Assembly: GCA_963731745.1 (NCBI GenBank)
Contig: CAVSWT010000013.1
Location: 98,026 to 162,025, forward strand
DNA: 64,000 bases
From: CAVSWT01 sp963731745
Lineage (GTDB): Bacteria > Bacteroidota > Ignavibacteria > Ignavibacteriales > Ignavibacteriaceae
Direction: 5' to 3'
Shown here piece after piece: positions 38,001 to 46,458 of this stretch (position 1 is the stretch's first letter; each line of letters starts with the position of its first letter). A program made the position numbers and the translations under genes. The notes beneath the pieces are model-generated. The model had not been told where the DNA came from. It was given only the letters and a program-made list of their open reading frames with translations, and did not search any database.

Positions 38001-38148
38001 CAATGGTGTAGGCTATGAAACTTCAGCACATTACGAAGGAAAGGGACTAACTACTATGAAGAAAAGAGTTGAGGATCTTCGTGGAAGATTAGACGTAATT
38101 TCCATACCGGAACAGGGAACTATTATTACTATCATCCTTAATTTTTAA
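35032..38148 (+). CDS. Propeller-type sensor histidine kinase (Reg_prop, Y_Y_Y, HisKA_3)
   Basis: A 1038-residue membrane sensor. After a signal peptide (IAVILFTIALSSHLSA), residues about 30-690 form two seven-bladed propellers from repeats like DSKGFIWIGTQGGLNKYDG. Then comes a Y_Y_Y domain (NQNVFSIQYAALDF, near 720), one membrane helix (about 803-823) and a kinase core. The HisKA_3 phospho-acceptor His is about 845 in ADLHDEIASNLSS. The HATPase region has LKEGINNAVKHSQA (N box), DNGVGY and GKGLTTMKKRVEDL. This design resembles polysaccharide-sensing kinases in Bacteroidetes, but without the fused AraC output of hybrid systems. The partner regulator is the next gene, 86 bases downstream. Confidence 0.92.
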   Translation: MFRKYFEIKLIAVILFTIALSSHLSAEEGDFKFDKISTEDGLSQSTVFCITQDSKGFIWIGTQGGLNKYDGYNFTVYKYNPFDSTSLSDNWVQAIIEDTSGNLWIGTHSGGIYFFDRDKNIFTDYRNDSRNDNSLINNRVWALYQDHDGYLWIGTSGGLDKFDIKNQTFTHYSHDPNNTNSLSQNAVNAIYEDKDGIMWLGTWGGGLVRFDKKKNIFRNYLFESGNPYHHDSRIKAIIEDSVDGQLWLGSIREGLIRFNKNDGSYIQYLHDPKDNSTISHSSIISLAQDNNGKIWAGTYDGGLSRFNRKTETFTNFHEDPKKELTINDNWIQALFEDRSGVLWIGTSDGINKYIASKQNFKNIQHNPNDPNSIVSNDINSVYEAKNGIIWIGTWNSGLVKYNRKQNTFKTYKNIPRNYSSLSSDIVLNTIEDNKGNLWVATAAGLDKFDRSKEIFQNYYLISGDPQSLSFNNISAIFQDSFGILWVGTWGGGLNRKDSSQMKFSHYHYTPSDSTSISDELITCFYEDRAKNLYIGTNAGGLNIYLRNIDKFRRYEYDPENSYSLSSNTINCIYEDKSGIMWIGTLGGGLNKFDRKNNKFYHFSELQGLPDNSIFGIIEDDKKNLWLSTGKGLSKFNPSTNKFINFDVKDGLGSEEFSLAAAKLKNGNIILGGNTGLTIFNPDSIYINEFNSPLIINSFKVFDKELKFNKDITDVNSIELNYNQNVFSIQYAALDFIRPDKIQYQYMLEGFDRNWINAGSRRVAYYTNLDPGRYNFRIRASNGINNWIEKSSTLNIRIIPPFWLTWWFIALSILLLAMVIFMIFRYRLNRLLEMERLRTRLAADLHDEIASNLSSIAMFSKIIQDESDGFTKASNAMPQLLERIISLSQESVVAIRDIIWAIDPKTETIYNLLLRIRDACISTCRAKSISFKFILPEKELLPSENLSPEQRKNLWLLLKEGINNAVKHSQATEISLAVTYNGGHLKVIIKDNGVGYETSAHYEGKGLTTMKKRVEDLRGRLDVISIPEQGTIITIILNF

Positions 38149-38234
38149 TTATAGAACAAATGAACTATTGAAGGAAGTTTTTAATATGTTAATTTTTAGG
38201 GTGTATAAAAATCAAAAATAAAAGCGTAAATAAA

Positions 38235-38879
38235 ATGCCCATTGCAGTTGCAATTGTTGATGATAACAAGGATTTAAGGATGGGGACTGCCTATGTGCTA
38301 AGTTCTTCACCTGCGTTTAAAGTGGTTGGAACTTATGAAACAGCAGAAGGTTTGGTGGAAGCTTTTGACGACATCATTCCTGATGTTGTTTTAATGGATA
38401 TAGAGCTTCCCGGAATGAATGGAATTGAGGCTACTGAAATACTTAAAAAACAGCACGCACATGTACAAATAGTAATTCTTTCTGTTTTTGAGGATGATGA
38501 AAATGTTTTCCAGGCCATTTGTGCCGGCGCTTGCGGATATGTCGCCAAGCCGGTTATGCCCGCACAGGTAACCGATATGGTTGAGCAGGCTTTCGGCGGG
38601 GCTTCACCTATGTCACCCCACATTGCAAGAAAAGTATTAGAGATGTTTAAACATCATTTACCTCCTCCAAAAGCAGATTATAATCTTACAGAACGTGAAC
38701 TTGAAGTTTTAGATTATCTTACCAAAGGTTATGACAATAAAATGATTGCAGAGAAATTATTTTTAAGCACTTATACTGTCCGTGCTCATATTAGAAATAT
38801 TTATGACAAGCTTCATGTCCATTCCAAATCTCAGGCAGTGGCAAAAGCATTAAAAGAAAGAGTAACATCCAAAAAATAA
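38235..38879 (+). CDS. NarL/LuxR-type response regulator, partner of the propeller kinase
   Basis: A 214-residue two-domain regulator. The receiver domain has IVDDNKDLR (acidic pocket), the phospho-acceptor Asp at residue 55 in LMDIELPGMNG, and a C-terminal YVAKP with the conserved Lys. The output domain is a LuxR-type HTH (about 145-210): LTERELEVLDYLTKGYDNKMIAEKL and STYTVRAHIRNIYDKLHVHSK. The gene follows the propeller kinase on the same strand, and a HisKA_3 kinase with a NarL regulator is the standard pairing. Its target genes are unknown; the downstream small gene, cytochrome and PPK2 are possible candidates. Confidence 0.95.
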   Translation: MPIAVAIVDDNKDLRMGTAYVLSSSPAFKVVGTYETAEGLVEAFDDIIPDVVLMDIELPGMNGIEATEILKKQHAHVQIVILSVFEDDENVFQAICAGACGYVAKPVMPAQVTDMVEQAFGGASPMSPHIARKVLEMFKHHLPPPKADYNLTERELEVLDYLTKGYDNKMIAEKLFLSTYTVRAHIRNIYDKLHVHSKSQAVAKALKERVTSKK

Positions 38880-39122
38880 AGAATTTTCTAGCATTCACTT
38901 TCTAACTCTTGTTCATATAGTCTATTCTATCTATCAAAAATCAAAATACCATCTCAATTAGATGAAAATTTAGTGCAAATTATCTATTTCCAACATTGAC
39001 TCTTATACTTATTTTTGAATATCCAAACTAACTTTTCCTGGTGCTGATTTATATAATTGCAAAGCTAATTAAACATAAATCACCTTGAGTGATTATAGTC
39101 CAAAATAAATAGGATAATCATT

Positions 39123-39266
39123 ATGTATGAATTAAGAAGAGTACTGAAAATTGAAGAGATTGAAAAAACCGCTAAATCTATTAAATCTCTAAAGCAAACT
39201 TTAATATGGTATAGTGTAGGAGCCGTAACTTATACCCTTCTGGCCTTATTATATTTTAACAAATAA
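39123..39266 (+). CDS. Small single-pass membrane peptide (47 residues)
   Basis: An open frame of 47 codons starts MYELRRVLKIEEIEKTAK. A charged amphipathic N-terminal half is followed by one hydrophobic helix (VGAVTYTLLALLYF) and a C-terminal NK. It begins with ATG, ends 23 bases before the cytochrome c start on the same strand, and lies 243 bases after the response regulator. The charged-helix-then-membrane pattern resembles small accessory subunits or regulators of membrane complexes. No family is recognised, so assignment as a real gene rests on composition and position. Confidence 0.55.
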   Translation: MYELRRVLKIEEIEKTAKSIKSLKQTLIWYSVGAVTYTLLALLYFNK

Positions 39267-39289
39267 AAAATTACTTAATAGGATGTTAT

Positions 39290-40297
39290 ATGAAAAAACT
39301 TTTTAAAATTCTTGGTATCGTAGTGTCCGTTATAATAATCGGATTGATAGCTGCGTTGATTTATTTTAATAGTACTTATCCAAAAGTTGATCCGCCGAAA
39401 AATATTAAGGTAGTTTCAACTCCGGAAAAAATAGCACGGGGAAAATATTTGGCTAATCATGTAACTATTTGTATGGATTGTCATTCAACAAGAGATTGGA
39501 TGAAATTTGCCGGGCCTATTGTACCGGGTTCTGAAGGCAAAGGCGGCGATAAATTTGATGAATCATTAGGATTTCCAGGAACCATATACGCAAAAAATAT
39601 TACTCCTGCCGCATTGGGTGACTGGACGGATGGTGAACTTGAAAGAGCAATTACTATGGGTGTAAATAAAAAAAATGAAGCACTTTTTCCTATGATGCCT
39701 TACATGAATTTTAATAATTTATCTCAGGAAGATTTAGAATCCATAATCTCTTACATTAGATCATTAAAGCCAATTAAAAATGATGTGCCTGATTCAAAAA
39801 TAAATTTTCCAGTAAATTTGATAATCAAAACATTACCGCTAAAGACTTACGAGCCTCCAAAACCAGTTGATAGAAATAATCCCGTTGAATACGGTAAATA
39901 TTTAGTAACTATAGCGTCATGTGGAGATTGCCATACTCCCGCTGAAAAAGGAGTTCCGATTGAAGGAATGAATTTCGCTGGAGGACATGAATGGAATTTA
40001 CCCAGTGGAATTATAAGAACTGCAAATATTACTCCTGATATGGAAACAGGAATCGGCAGCTGGACAAAAGAAATGTTCATAGAACGATTCAAATCCTTTG
40101 ATTCAGACAGCGCAAGAAATATACCTACAAATACATACAAAGAATATAATAGTGTTATGCCTTGGACTTTATTTGCTGGTATGACTGAACAAGATTTAGG
40201 AGACATCTACGATTATCTGAGAACTATTAAACCTGTGAAAAACAAAGTAGTCAAATTTACTCCAGCAAAAAATCAATTTGCCAATGCAAAAGAGTAA
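39290..40297 (+). CDS. Membrane-anchored diheme cytochrome c
   Basis: A 335-residue protein with one N-terminal membrane helix (ILGIVVSVIIIGLIAALIYF) and two cytochrome c domains. The first CXXCH is CMDCH at about residue 61 and the second is CGDCH at about residue 211. Each is followed by a FPGTIYAKNITP- or GIIRTANITPD-type loop and a PMMPYMNFNNLSQEDL or VMPWTLFAGMTEQDL segment with the likely Met ligand. This layout matches cytochrome subunits of membrane dehydrogenases such as alcohol dehydrogenases, and related electron carriers. No dehydrogenase gene is adjacent, so the donor is unknown. An AGGATG site precedes the start. Confidence 0.9.
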   Translation: MKKLFKILGIVVSVIIIGLIAALIYFNSTYPKVDPPKNIKVVSTPEKIARGKYLANHVTICMDCHSTRDWMKFAGPIVPGSEGKGGDKFDESLGFPGTIYAKNITPAALGDWTDGELERAITMGVNKKNEALFPMMPYMNFNNLSQEDLESIISYIRSLKPIKNDVPDSKINFPVNLIIKTLPLKTYEPPKPVDRNNPVEYGKYLVTIASCGDCHTPAEKGVPIEGMNFAGGHEWNLPSGIIRTANITPDMETGIGSWTKEMFIERFKSFDSDSARNIPTNTYKEYNSVMPWTLFAGMTEQDLGDIYDYLRTIKPVKNKVVKFTPAKNQFANAKE

Positions 40298-40327
40298 CTA
40301 TCGTCAATAATAAAATCTTTTCTTTTT

Positions 40328-40374
40328 AGGGATAGTTAATTATAGAATTTATATTTTATAATTTAATTATCCCT
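40328..40374 (+). terminator. Hairpin terminator after the cytochrome gene
   Basis: Arms AGGGATAGTTAATTATA (40328-40344) and TATAATTTAATTATCCCT (40357-40374) pair with one bulge and are followed directly by six T residues. This is a good intrinsic terminator and argues against strong read-through into the PPK2 gene. Confidence 0.75.
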
Positions 40375-40395
40375 TTTTTATTTTTCAGGAGTGTT

Positions 40396-41256
40396 ATGTA
40401 CTACGAACAATTTATTGCTAAACCCGGTTCAAGTATTGAGCTTTCAAAAGTACCGACAACCTACGATCCAGATTCAATTGGAAAGAAGGAAGCAAAAAAA
40501 ATTGTAAAGAAAAACATTAAAGATATTTCTGAACTTCAGGCTAAACTATATGCTGATAATAAATATTCAATGTTAATAATTTTTCAAGCAATGGATGCCG
40601 CCGGAAAAGACGGTACAATTAAACATGTTATGAGCGGATTAAACCCGCAAGGCACACAGGTTTTCAGCTTTAAACAGCCTTCCCCGGAAGAGCTTGATCA
40701 TGGATATTTGTGGAGAATTACAAAAGCATTACCCGAAAGAGGCAGAATCGGAATATTCAATCGATCTCACTATGAAGAAGTTTTAGTGGTCAGGGTTCAT
40801 AATTTAATTCAATATCAAAAAATTCCGACTGAGCTTGTAAACAAAAATATTTGGCAAAGACGTTTTAATGAAATAAACAATTTTGAAAAATATGTTCATG
40901 ATAATGGAACGGTTATTTTAAAATTCTTTCTGCATGTATCTAAAGAAGAACAAAAAGAAAGATTCTTATCCCGGATTGACGACCCATCAAAAAATTGGAA
41001 ATTTTCGGAAAGCGATATTAAAGAAAGAGCTTTCTGGGATGAATATCAAAAATGTTACCAGGAAGCTATTTCCGCGACAAGTAAAAAACATGCGCCGTGG
41101 TTTATTATACCAGCAGATAAAAAATGGTTTATGCGTTTAGCTGTATCTGATATTATCACAGAGACGATGTCAAATTTGAAAATTAATTATCCCAAATTAT
41201 CGCAAGAACAATTAAACAATTTAGAAAAGTATAAAACGCTGCTATCAGAAGAATAA
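40396..41256 (+). CDS. Polyphosphate kinase 2 family protein
   Basis: A 286-residue PPK2 enzyme that transfers phosphate between polyphosphate and nucleotides. Motifs: the Walker A-type AMDAAGKDGTIKHVMSGLNP (near residue 70), the lid region RSHYEEVLVVRVH (near 125), and WQRRFNEINNFEKYVHDNGTVILKFFLHVSKEEQKERF. The single-domain length and the 'GLNPQGTQVFSFKQPS' segment place it with the short PPK2 forms that phosphorylate NMPs or NDPs with polyphosphate. The class cannot be fixed by eye. An AGGAG site precedes the ATG. Confidence 0.93.
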   Translation: MYYEQFIAKPGSSIELSKVPTTYDPDSIGKKEAKKIVKKNIKDISELQAKLYADNKYSMLIIFQAMDAAGKDGTIKHVMSGLNPQGTQVFSFKQPSPEELDHGYLWRITKALPERGRIGIFNRSHYEEVLVVRVHNLIQYQKIPTELVNKNIWQRRFNEINNFEKYVHDNGTVILKFFLHVSKEEQKERFLSRIDDPSKNWKFSESDIKERAFWDEYQKCYQEAISATSKKHAPWFIIPADKKWFMRLAVSDIITETMSNLKINYPKLSQEQLNNLEKYKTLLSEE

Positions 41257-41293
41257 TATCAAATTATTTTTTACCGCTTTAATCTGCGTTTAT

Positions 41294-44137
41294 TTATTTG
41301 ATCATACTTGTATCGCTCGAAAGTTTATTCAAAGCTTCTTGTAATTTTTCTAATTCCTTTGCGGCATCTGGAAATTTCTTTTCACCGGAATATTTTAAAT
41401 AGCTATCAAACGCTTCATTAGCTTGTCTTATCAAGCCTTTATAAGGAGTATTATGCTGCTGCCTTGATGAAGATTCATTTGAAGTAATATTTTTTTCTGC
41501 CGGTTCATTAAAAAACTTAGCCAGTGCTTTATCAAAAGATTCTGCATAGCTCATATTATCTCCATGCATCACAACAACTAACCTTAGTTCGGGATATGCT
41601 GCTGTTTCTGCCTGCAGATAAATTGGTTCTACATAAAACAAGGTATTTGCAACCGGTATTGCCAATACGTTTCCCCTAATTACATTGGAACCTCTTTGAT
41701 CCCACAAAGTCAGCTGGCCTGATAAATAGCTGTCCTGATCAATTTTTGTTTCAACTTGCTGAGGGCCGGTAATCATTTTTCCTTTAGGGAATTGATAAGT
41801 AATTAATTTACCGTAATTATCGGGGTCGCACATTCCAGCAATCCAGCCTATAAGCACCTGCCTATTTTTAGGAGTAAACGGAAGTATTAGAGAAAATCGC
41901 GGCTTGTCAGATCCGGGCAGCTGCCAAACAATATAATAAGGCTCTACCGGCTGGATGTTATTATAATATTTTTCCGTGGCTCTTACCCAAAGATCCTCTT
42001 GATTATAAAATACAGTTGGATCAGTCATGTGATATTTTTCATAAATCAAGCCTTGCGTAAGAAGCATATCCTGCGGATATCTTATATGAGCCAGCAGCCC
42101 TTCAGTCATTTGGGAAATAGGTTTAAATAATCCTGGATAAATCTTACTCCATATTTTTACAATAGGATCTTCGTTATCAATAATATAAAAGTCCACCGAA
42201 CCGTCAAAAGCATTAACAATAACTTTAACAGAATTTCTAATGTAATTCGCGCCGTTAAAAATTTCATTTACATTGCTGGCTAAATTTCTATCGTAATCTC
42301 CTTCCTTATATCCAATAGCTTCAGCAGATGTAAAAGGTTCGCTGTAAGGGAAATAATTAGAAGTTGTATAAGCATCAATTATCCAGTAAAGCTTGCCTTT
42401 ATCTAAAACCACATAAGGATCATTATCAAATTTCAAAAACGGAGCTAATAATTTAACGCGCTCTTGAACTTGGCGGTGAAACATAATTCTGCTGCTATCT
42501 GTGGGATAATCAGAAAATAGTAATTGTGTTCCATCATATTTCCAACTGAATAAAAATTTTCGCCAAAGACTGTTTATCATCACCCCGCCTTTGCCGTTAT
42601 ACCTCGTATATACATTTTGATTTCCGTTGGGATAATCAAATTCCTTTTGCCTGGTATTAACTATCGCGGGCGTATTTGTCAATTCTCCATAATATATACG
42701 CGGCTGCTTAACAAGAAGTGCAGAGTCTTCGCTCGCTGTTGGAATGTCTTTTATTAAAAGATGCGGCAGGCCTTGCGAGGTGAATTCATTTACGGTTGCC
42801 ATTGTAATTCCATAGCCATGGGTGTATTGGAAACGCTTATTAACAAAGGTCTGGCTCTGCTTTGGTAAATTGTTAATATTCATTTCTCTTGCCGAAACCA
42901 TAACTTGTCTATAACTGTTGTCAACATTGTAGCGGTCCACATCTACGCTAGAAAATTGATAGTATAATCTTAGTTCTTGAAATTGCCGGTATGTTGCATC
43001 TAACGCACGCCAGTCCCACAGCCTAATATTATTAAATATTCCGGGATTATCTTTAACCGTATTCATTGTAAAATTTCCATTCTCAGGAAATTCTTTATTT
43101 TCAACTTTATCTAATCCAAAACCGTGTTGAGTAAATTTAATGTTATTCATTATGTACGGGCGTTCATAAGTAATTTCATTTGGCTTAACCATAAAGGTTT
43201 CAAACAAGCCTGGGATGGCGGTAAAGCTAATAAACCAAATCAAAATTAAAAATATGGTGGTACTGCCTAAAATCAATATTGGCGAGTTAGAAGGTGTTAT
43301 TCTGAATTTATTGAATAAGTTTTTAAATTTATTTCTTAAAGCCGGAATAAGAATGGTTATACTAAGTATAATCATTATCAATACTATAATATTATAAGCG
43401 GGAATCAGAATTGTAGCATCGGTCCATCCTGGTCCATATACCACGCCGCTGCTAGAGTACATTAAATGAAACTTATCTAGATATTTTCCGAAGGCAAGAA
43501 CTATAATAAACACTGAAAAATTAATGTATAGAGACTTGTGCAGCTTTTGAGTTGTTTCAGAAGCGGAAGGTGGAATATAGAAGAAGATACCCTGAGGATT
43601 TACACCGACAAAGGTTACAACCACAGAAGTTAAAATCCCAATAAAAGATATAATAAAAAATAAATTATAAAGACTATCTAAAAAGGGTAATGTAAAAAGA
43701 TAAAATCCTATACTTTTACCAAATATTGGATCAATTAATGGTGTTGAAACTTTATCCCAAAATTTTAGGAGTATATCCCAATTAGTATAACCCCACACAG
43801 CGCCGGAAAATGTTGCAATTAATATAGAAATCCATTTTGCATATTTGAATGACTTGGGAAGAATCATATTTAACAAGTATATGCTGCCAATCGCTGTCGA
43901 AGCTCCAATGGCTCCAAATGCAAGACTATAGAGTATCTCAAGCCAAAATCGGCTGCTGTATCCTAATGCCTCAAACCACAAGGCTTCTCCCCAGAATCCT
44001 AAAAACCAGAAAAAAGCTAATGACACAACGCCAATAATAACTCCAAAAGTTATTAATAATTTATTTTTATTTTTTAAACCTTTTAGGAAGATTATTACGG
44101 CTAATGCTAACAATACAAATAAAATTGCGGTGTACAT
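41294..44137 (-). CDS. UPF0182-family large membrane protein
   Basis: A 947-residue protein with seven hydrophobic segments in the first 290 residues (for example LLITFGVIIGVVSLAFFWFLGFW and WISILIATFSGAVWGYT). A long soluble domain follows with the UPF0182 hallmarks: VKPNEITYERPYIMNNIKFTQ, IRLWDWRALDATYRQFQELR, YTHGYGITMATVNEF and GKLITYQFPKGKMITGPQQVE. A coiled-coil C-terminus (about 900-945) closes it. The function of this widespread family is unknown. It is transcribed alone, convergent with PPK2. The ATG follows AAAGGAAT. Confidence 0.95.
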   Translation of the reverse strand: MYTAILFVLLALAVIIFLKGLKNKNKLLITFGVIIGVVSLAFFWFLGFWGEALWFEALGYSSRFWLEILYSLAFGAIGASTAIGSIYLLNMILPKSFKYAKWISILIATFSGAVWGYTNWDILLKFWDKVSTPLIDPIFGKSIGFYLFTLPFLDSLYNLFFIISFIGILTSVVVTFVGVNPQGIFFYIPPSASETTQKLHKSLYINFSVFIIVLAFGKYLDKFHLMYSSSGVVYGPGWTDATILIPAYNIIVLIMIILSITILIPALRNKFKNLFNKFRITPSNSPILILGSTTIFLILIWFISFTAIPGLFETFMVKPNEITYERPYIMNNIKFTQHGFGLDKVENKEFPENGNFTMNTVKDNPGIFNNIRLWDWRALDATYRQFQELRLYYQFSSVDVDRYNVDNSYRQVMVSAREMNINNLPKQSQTFVNKRFQYTHGYGITMATVNEFTSQGLPHLLIKDIPTASEDSALLVKQPRIYYGELTNTPAIVNTRQKEFDYPNGNQNVYTRYNGKGGVMINSLWRKFLFSWKYDGTQLLFSDYPTDSSRIMFHRQVQERVKLLAPFLKFDNDPYVVLDKGKLYWIIDAYTTSNYFPYSEPFTSAEAIGYKEGDYDRNLASNVNEIFNGANYIRNSVKVIVNAFDGSVDFYIIDNEDPIVKIWSKIYPGLFKPISQMTEGLLAHIRYPQDMLLTQGLIYEKYHMTDPTVFYNQEDLWVRATEKYYNNIQPVEPYYIVWQLPGSDKPRFSLILPFTPKNRQVLIGWIAGMCDPDNYGKLITYQFPKGKMITGPQQVETKIDQDSYLSGQLTLWDQRGSNVIRGNVLAIPVANTLFYVEPIYLQAETAAYPELRLVVVMHGDNMSYAESFDKALAKFFNEPAEKNITSNESSSRQQHNTPYKGLIRQANEAFDSYLKYSGEKKFPDAAKELEKLQEALNKLSSDTSMIK

Positions 44138-44375
44138 TTTAATTCCTTTTGAAGAACAAAATTTTAAAATAAATGAAAATTTGTCGATTCACTTTTAAAC
44201 GTAATCAAACTTTAATTGTTATACCAATACTTGAAAAATTTTATGTTTAATTGAAATGAAAAAGCCATTGGAATAATTCAATATTTTCAAAGACGGTTTG
44301 AAATTCAAATAATTTAGATTTGTTAACGAAACTTTCTAAATCAATTGCAGGAAAATTAGTACGCAGATAATAAAT

Positions 44376-46448
44376 TCAATTTCGATTATTATAAATTTCA
44401 TAAATACAGTATAAATACCAGCCAGCTGCCCACATAAATTGCGGCTTATCAATTTTACCGTACTCTTTTGGATTGTTAAAATTGCTGTCGCGGTATTCAT
44501 ACATTGCCGGTTGTCCATTCGGACTATTTATTATGCCATCAATTGTCATTGTTCTCTTAATAAAATCCAATGCCTTTTCTTTTTGTCCAGTCTTAATTAA
44601 AGACAAAGCATACCATGCATTTCCGTGCATCCAAACACCGCCGTTCGCATATTTAAAAGGCTCGCCAGCTTCGTTGCCTGCGAATTTCAATTTATCAATA
44701 AGCAGATGAAAATCCATTGGAAATAAAGTATAAATGCCAAGCTTTTCATCCAATAATTTTTCTTCTGCGGTTTTAACAAGTTCATTACTTCTCTTATCAT
44801 TTAATAAATCAAAATAAACCGCAAGCAGCGAACCCATATAATAATGTTTATCTATACTGCCATCCTCATAATAATTGATAATATACTTTTGTTCATCAGT
44901 CCATAATTTATTATTAAGCGATTCCTGCATTTTGTCAGCAAGATCAGTGTAATATTTAAGATCAATATTTTCCTTTAATGTTTTAGATATTTCGGCAAAG
45001 TCCCGTAAGGATTTAATTGAAAGAATCGTCATATATGCTCGCGGCCCAAAATTATGTCCAATGTCCCACCAATCAGGCCTGTATGCCCAAATCAAACCAT
45101 CTTTTTCGTTTATTAAACTTTCGCTGATACTTTTTTGGATATATGGATAAAGTGAATTTAAAAATATTTTATCATTCGAATGCCTTAAATAGCTTGCCGA
45201 AAGAATTGTAAACCAAAAGTGATTCCAGTTGTCCGGAGTTGCGTATTCAGTTTTGAATGTTGAATCTTTCCAATAATAAGCATGAGGAATAATTTTATTT
45301 GTATCTGCGTGATCAATTATAAATTGAAGATTATTTTTTACTCTTTCCAAATCAAAATTAACCACCGCTAAATCTGTGAGTAAAACATCGTGAGTAAAAT
45401 AAAAATTATATTCGGCGGGACAAGGCATTGGCTGAATGCTTCCATCAATGTAATGCTGATTAACTGCGAGCATTGCTCGTGACCAAACAATTGTTTTATC
45501 TAAAACTTTATCTCCTGTTAAAAGGAGATTTTTATTCACTTCATTTAAAACATAATTCTCATAATCTCTTATTTCATCCTTGTAATTCTGTCGAAGCTGA
45601 TTAACTAATTCTTTTGCTTCTCCTTTTTTTGATGAACCAATAATTTGTACAAGTTTAAAAGTTTCATTTGGCTTCACATCTTCTTGAAAGATAAATCCTG
45701 CTGCGGGAATATCTATATTATCAGTGGCTATCGAATCGGCTTCAACTCTATCATCTCCATCCACCCACCATTTTTTTCTATTCAAATTTTTAGTCTCAGT
45801 GCTGCTGTCTTTAAATATCGGATCAGTTCCAAGATTCGAAACAAAGACCTGGGCATGTTGTGTCTCTACATCTTTGTAATTAAAATACATCGTGCTGCTA
45901 TTATTATCGTACTCAGCAGCTGCATCGGTCTTATGATTATAACTATGAGAAGTTTTTAAAGATGCCGCAAGATCGGTAAAAAGCGTGTATGTTTTATTTG
46001 AATTGGTAAGATTTTTAATTTCAATAGTTAAAACCATCGCTGGCTTATCATTACAAAAATCATAAGATATTGTTATCTCCCTTGTCTTTTCAATTCTTTT
46101 AAATGAAACTGAATAAGGGGTTAGCTCAAACGCAAATGGTTTAGCGTGCAGCCATTCAAGATCGTCTTCGCCTTCGGTTAAGCCAAGTGTCATTATAAAA
46201 GTTGAATCTCTTTTCCAATAATCCGTACTTAAATCTATACTATTTGCAACCGGATAATAAAAACTGATACGCTGCGGAGCAGGAAAGCTATGATGGAATT
46301 CAGCACCGACATAATGATTGCCGACTTCAATTTGTGCATCGCCTTTAAAATTAACTTCAATATCTTTTCGCTTAATTTTATTTTGAGGGAAAATAGTTAC
46401 AAATAAAAAAAGGACTAAAGCGAAAATGAATAGAATATTTTTTTTCAA
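44376..46448 (-). CDS. Exported six-hairpin glycosidase (GDE/GH15-like)
   Basis: A 690-residue protein with a signal peptide (KNILFIFALVLFLFVTIF). An N-terminal beta domain (about 25-290) resembles the super-sandwich found before helical-barrel glycosidases. An (alpha/alpha)6 catalytic-type domain follows (about 300-690), with CPAEYNFYFTHDVLLTDLAV, IPHAYYWKDSTF, LIWAYRPDWWDIGHNFGPRAY and GVWMHGNAWYALSLI. Asp and Glu residues in these loops are candidate catalytic acids, but the exact GH family cannot be fixed by eye; debranching-enzyme-like and GH15/GH63-like are both possible. It is the last gene of the long operon and starts 10 bases after the long GH130 gene, so an oligosaccharide-trimming role in the periplasm is likely. 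The start is TTG. Confidence 0.75.
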   Translation of the reverse strand: MKKNILFIFALVLFLFVTIFPQNKIKRKDIEVNFKGDAQIEVGNHYVGAEFHHSFPAPQRISFYYPVANSIDLSTDYWKRDSTFIMTLGLTEGEDDLEWLHAKPFAFELTPYSVSFKRIEKTREITISYDFCNDKPAMVLTIEIKNLTNSNKTYTLFTDLAASLKTSHSYNHKTDAAAEYDNNSSTMYFNYKDVETQHAQVFVSNLGTDPIFKDSSTETKNLNRKKWWVDGDDRVEADSIATDNIDIPAAGFIFQEDVKPNETFKLVQIIGSSKKGEAKELVNQLRQNYKDEIRDYENYVLNEVNKNLLLTGDKVLDKTIVWSRAMLAVNQHYIDGSIQPMPCPAEYNFYFTHDVLLTDLAVVNFDLERVKNNLQFIIDHADTNKIIPHAYYWKDSTFKTEYATPDNWNHFWFTILSASYLRHSNDKIFLNSLYPYIQKSISESLINEKDGLIWAYRPDWWDIGHNFGPRAYMTILSIKSLRDFAEISKTLKENIDLKYYTDLADKMQESLNNKLWTDEQKYIINYYEDGSIDKHYYMGSLLAVYFDLLNDKRSNELVKTAEEKLLDEKLGIYTLFPMDFHLLIDKLKFAGNEAGEPFKYANGGVWMHGNAWYALSLIKTGQKEKALDFIKRTMTIDGIINSPNGQPAMYEYRDSNFNNPKEYGKIDKPQFMWAAGWYLYCIYEIYNNRN

Positions 46449-46458
46449 ATGGTTAAAC

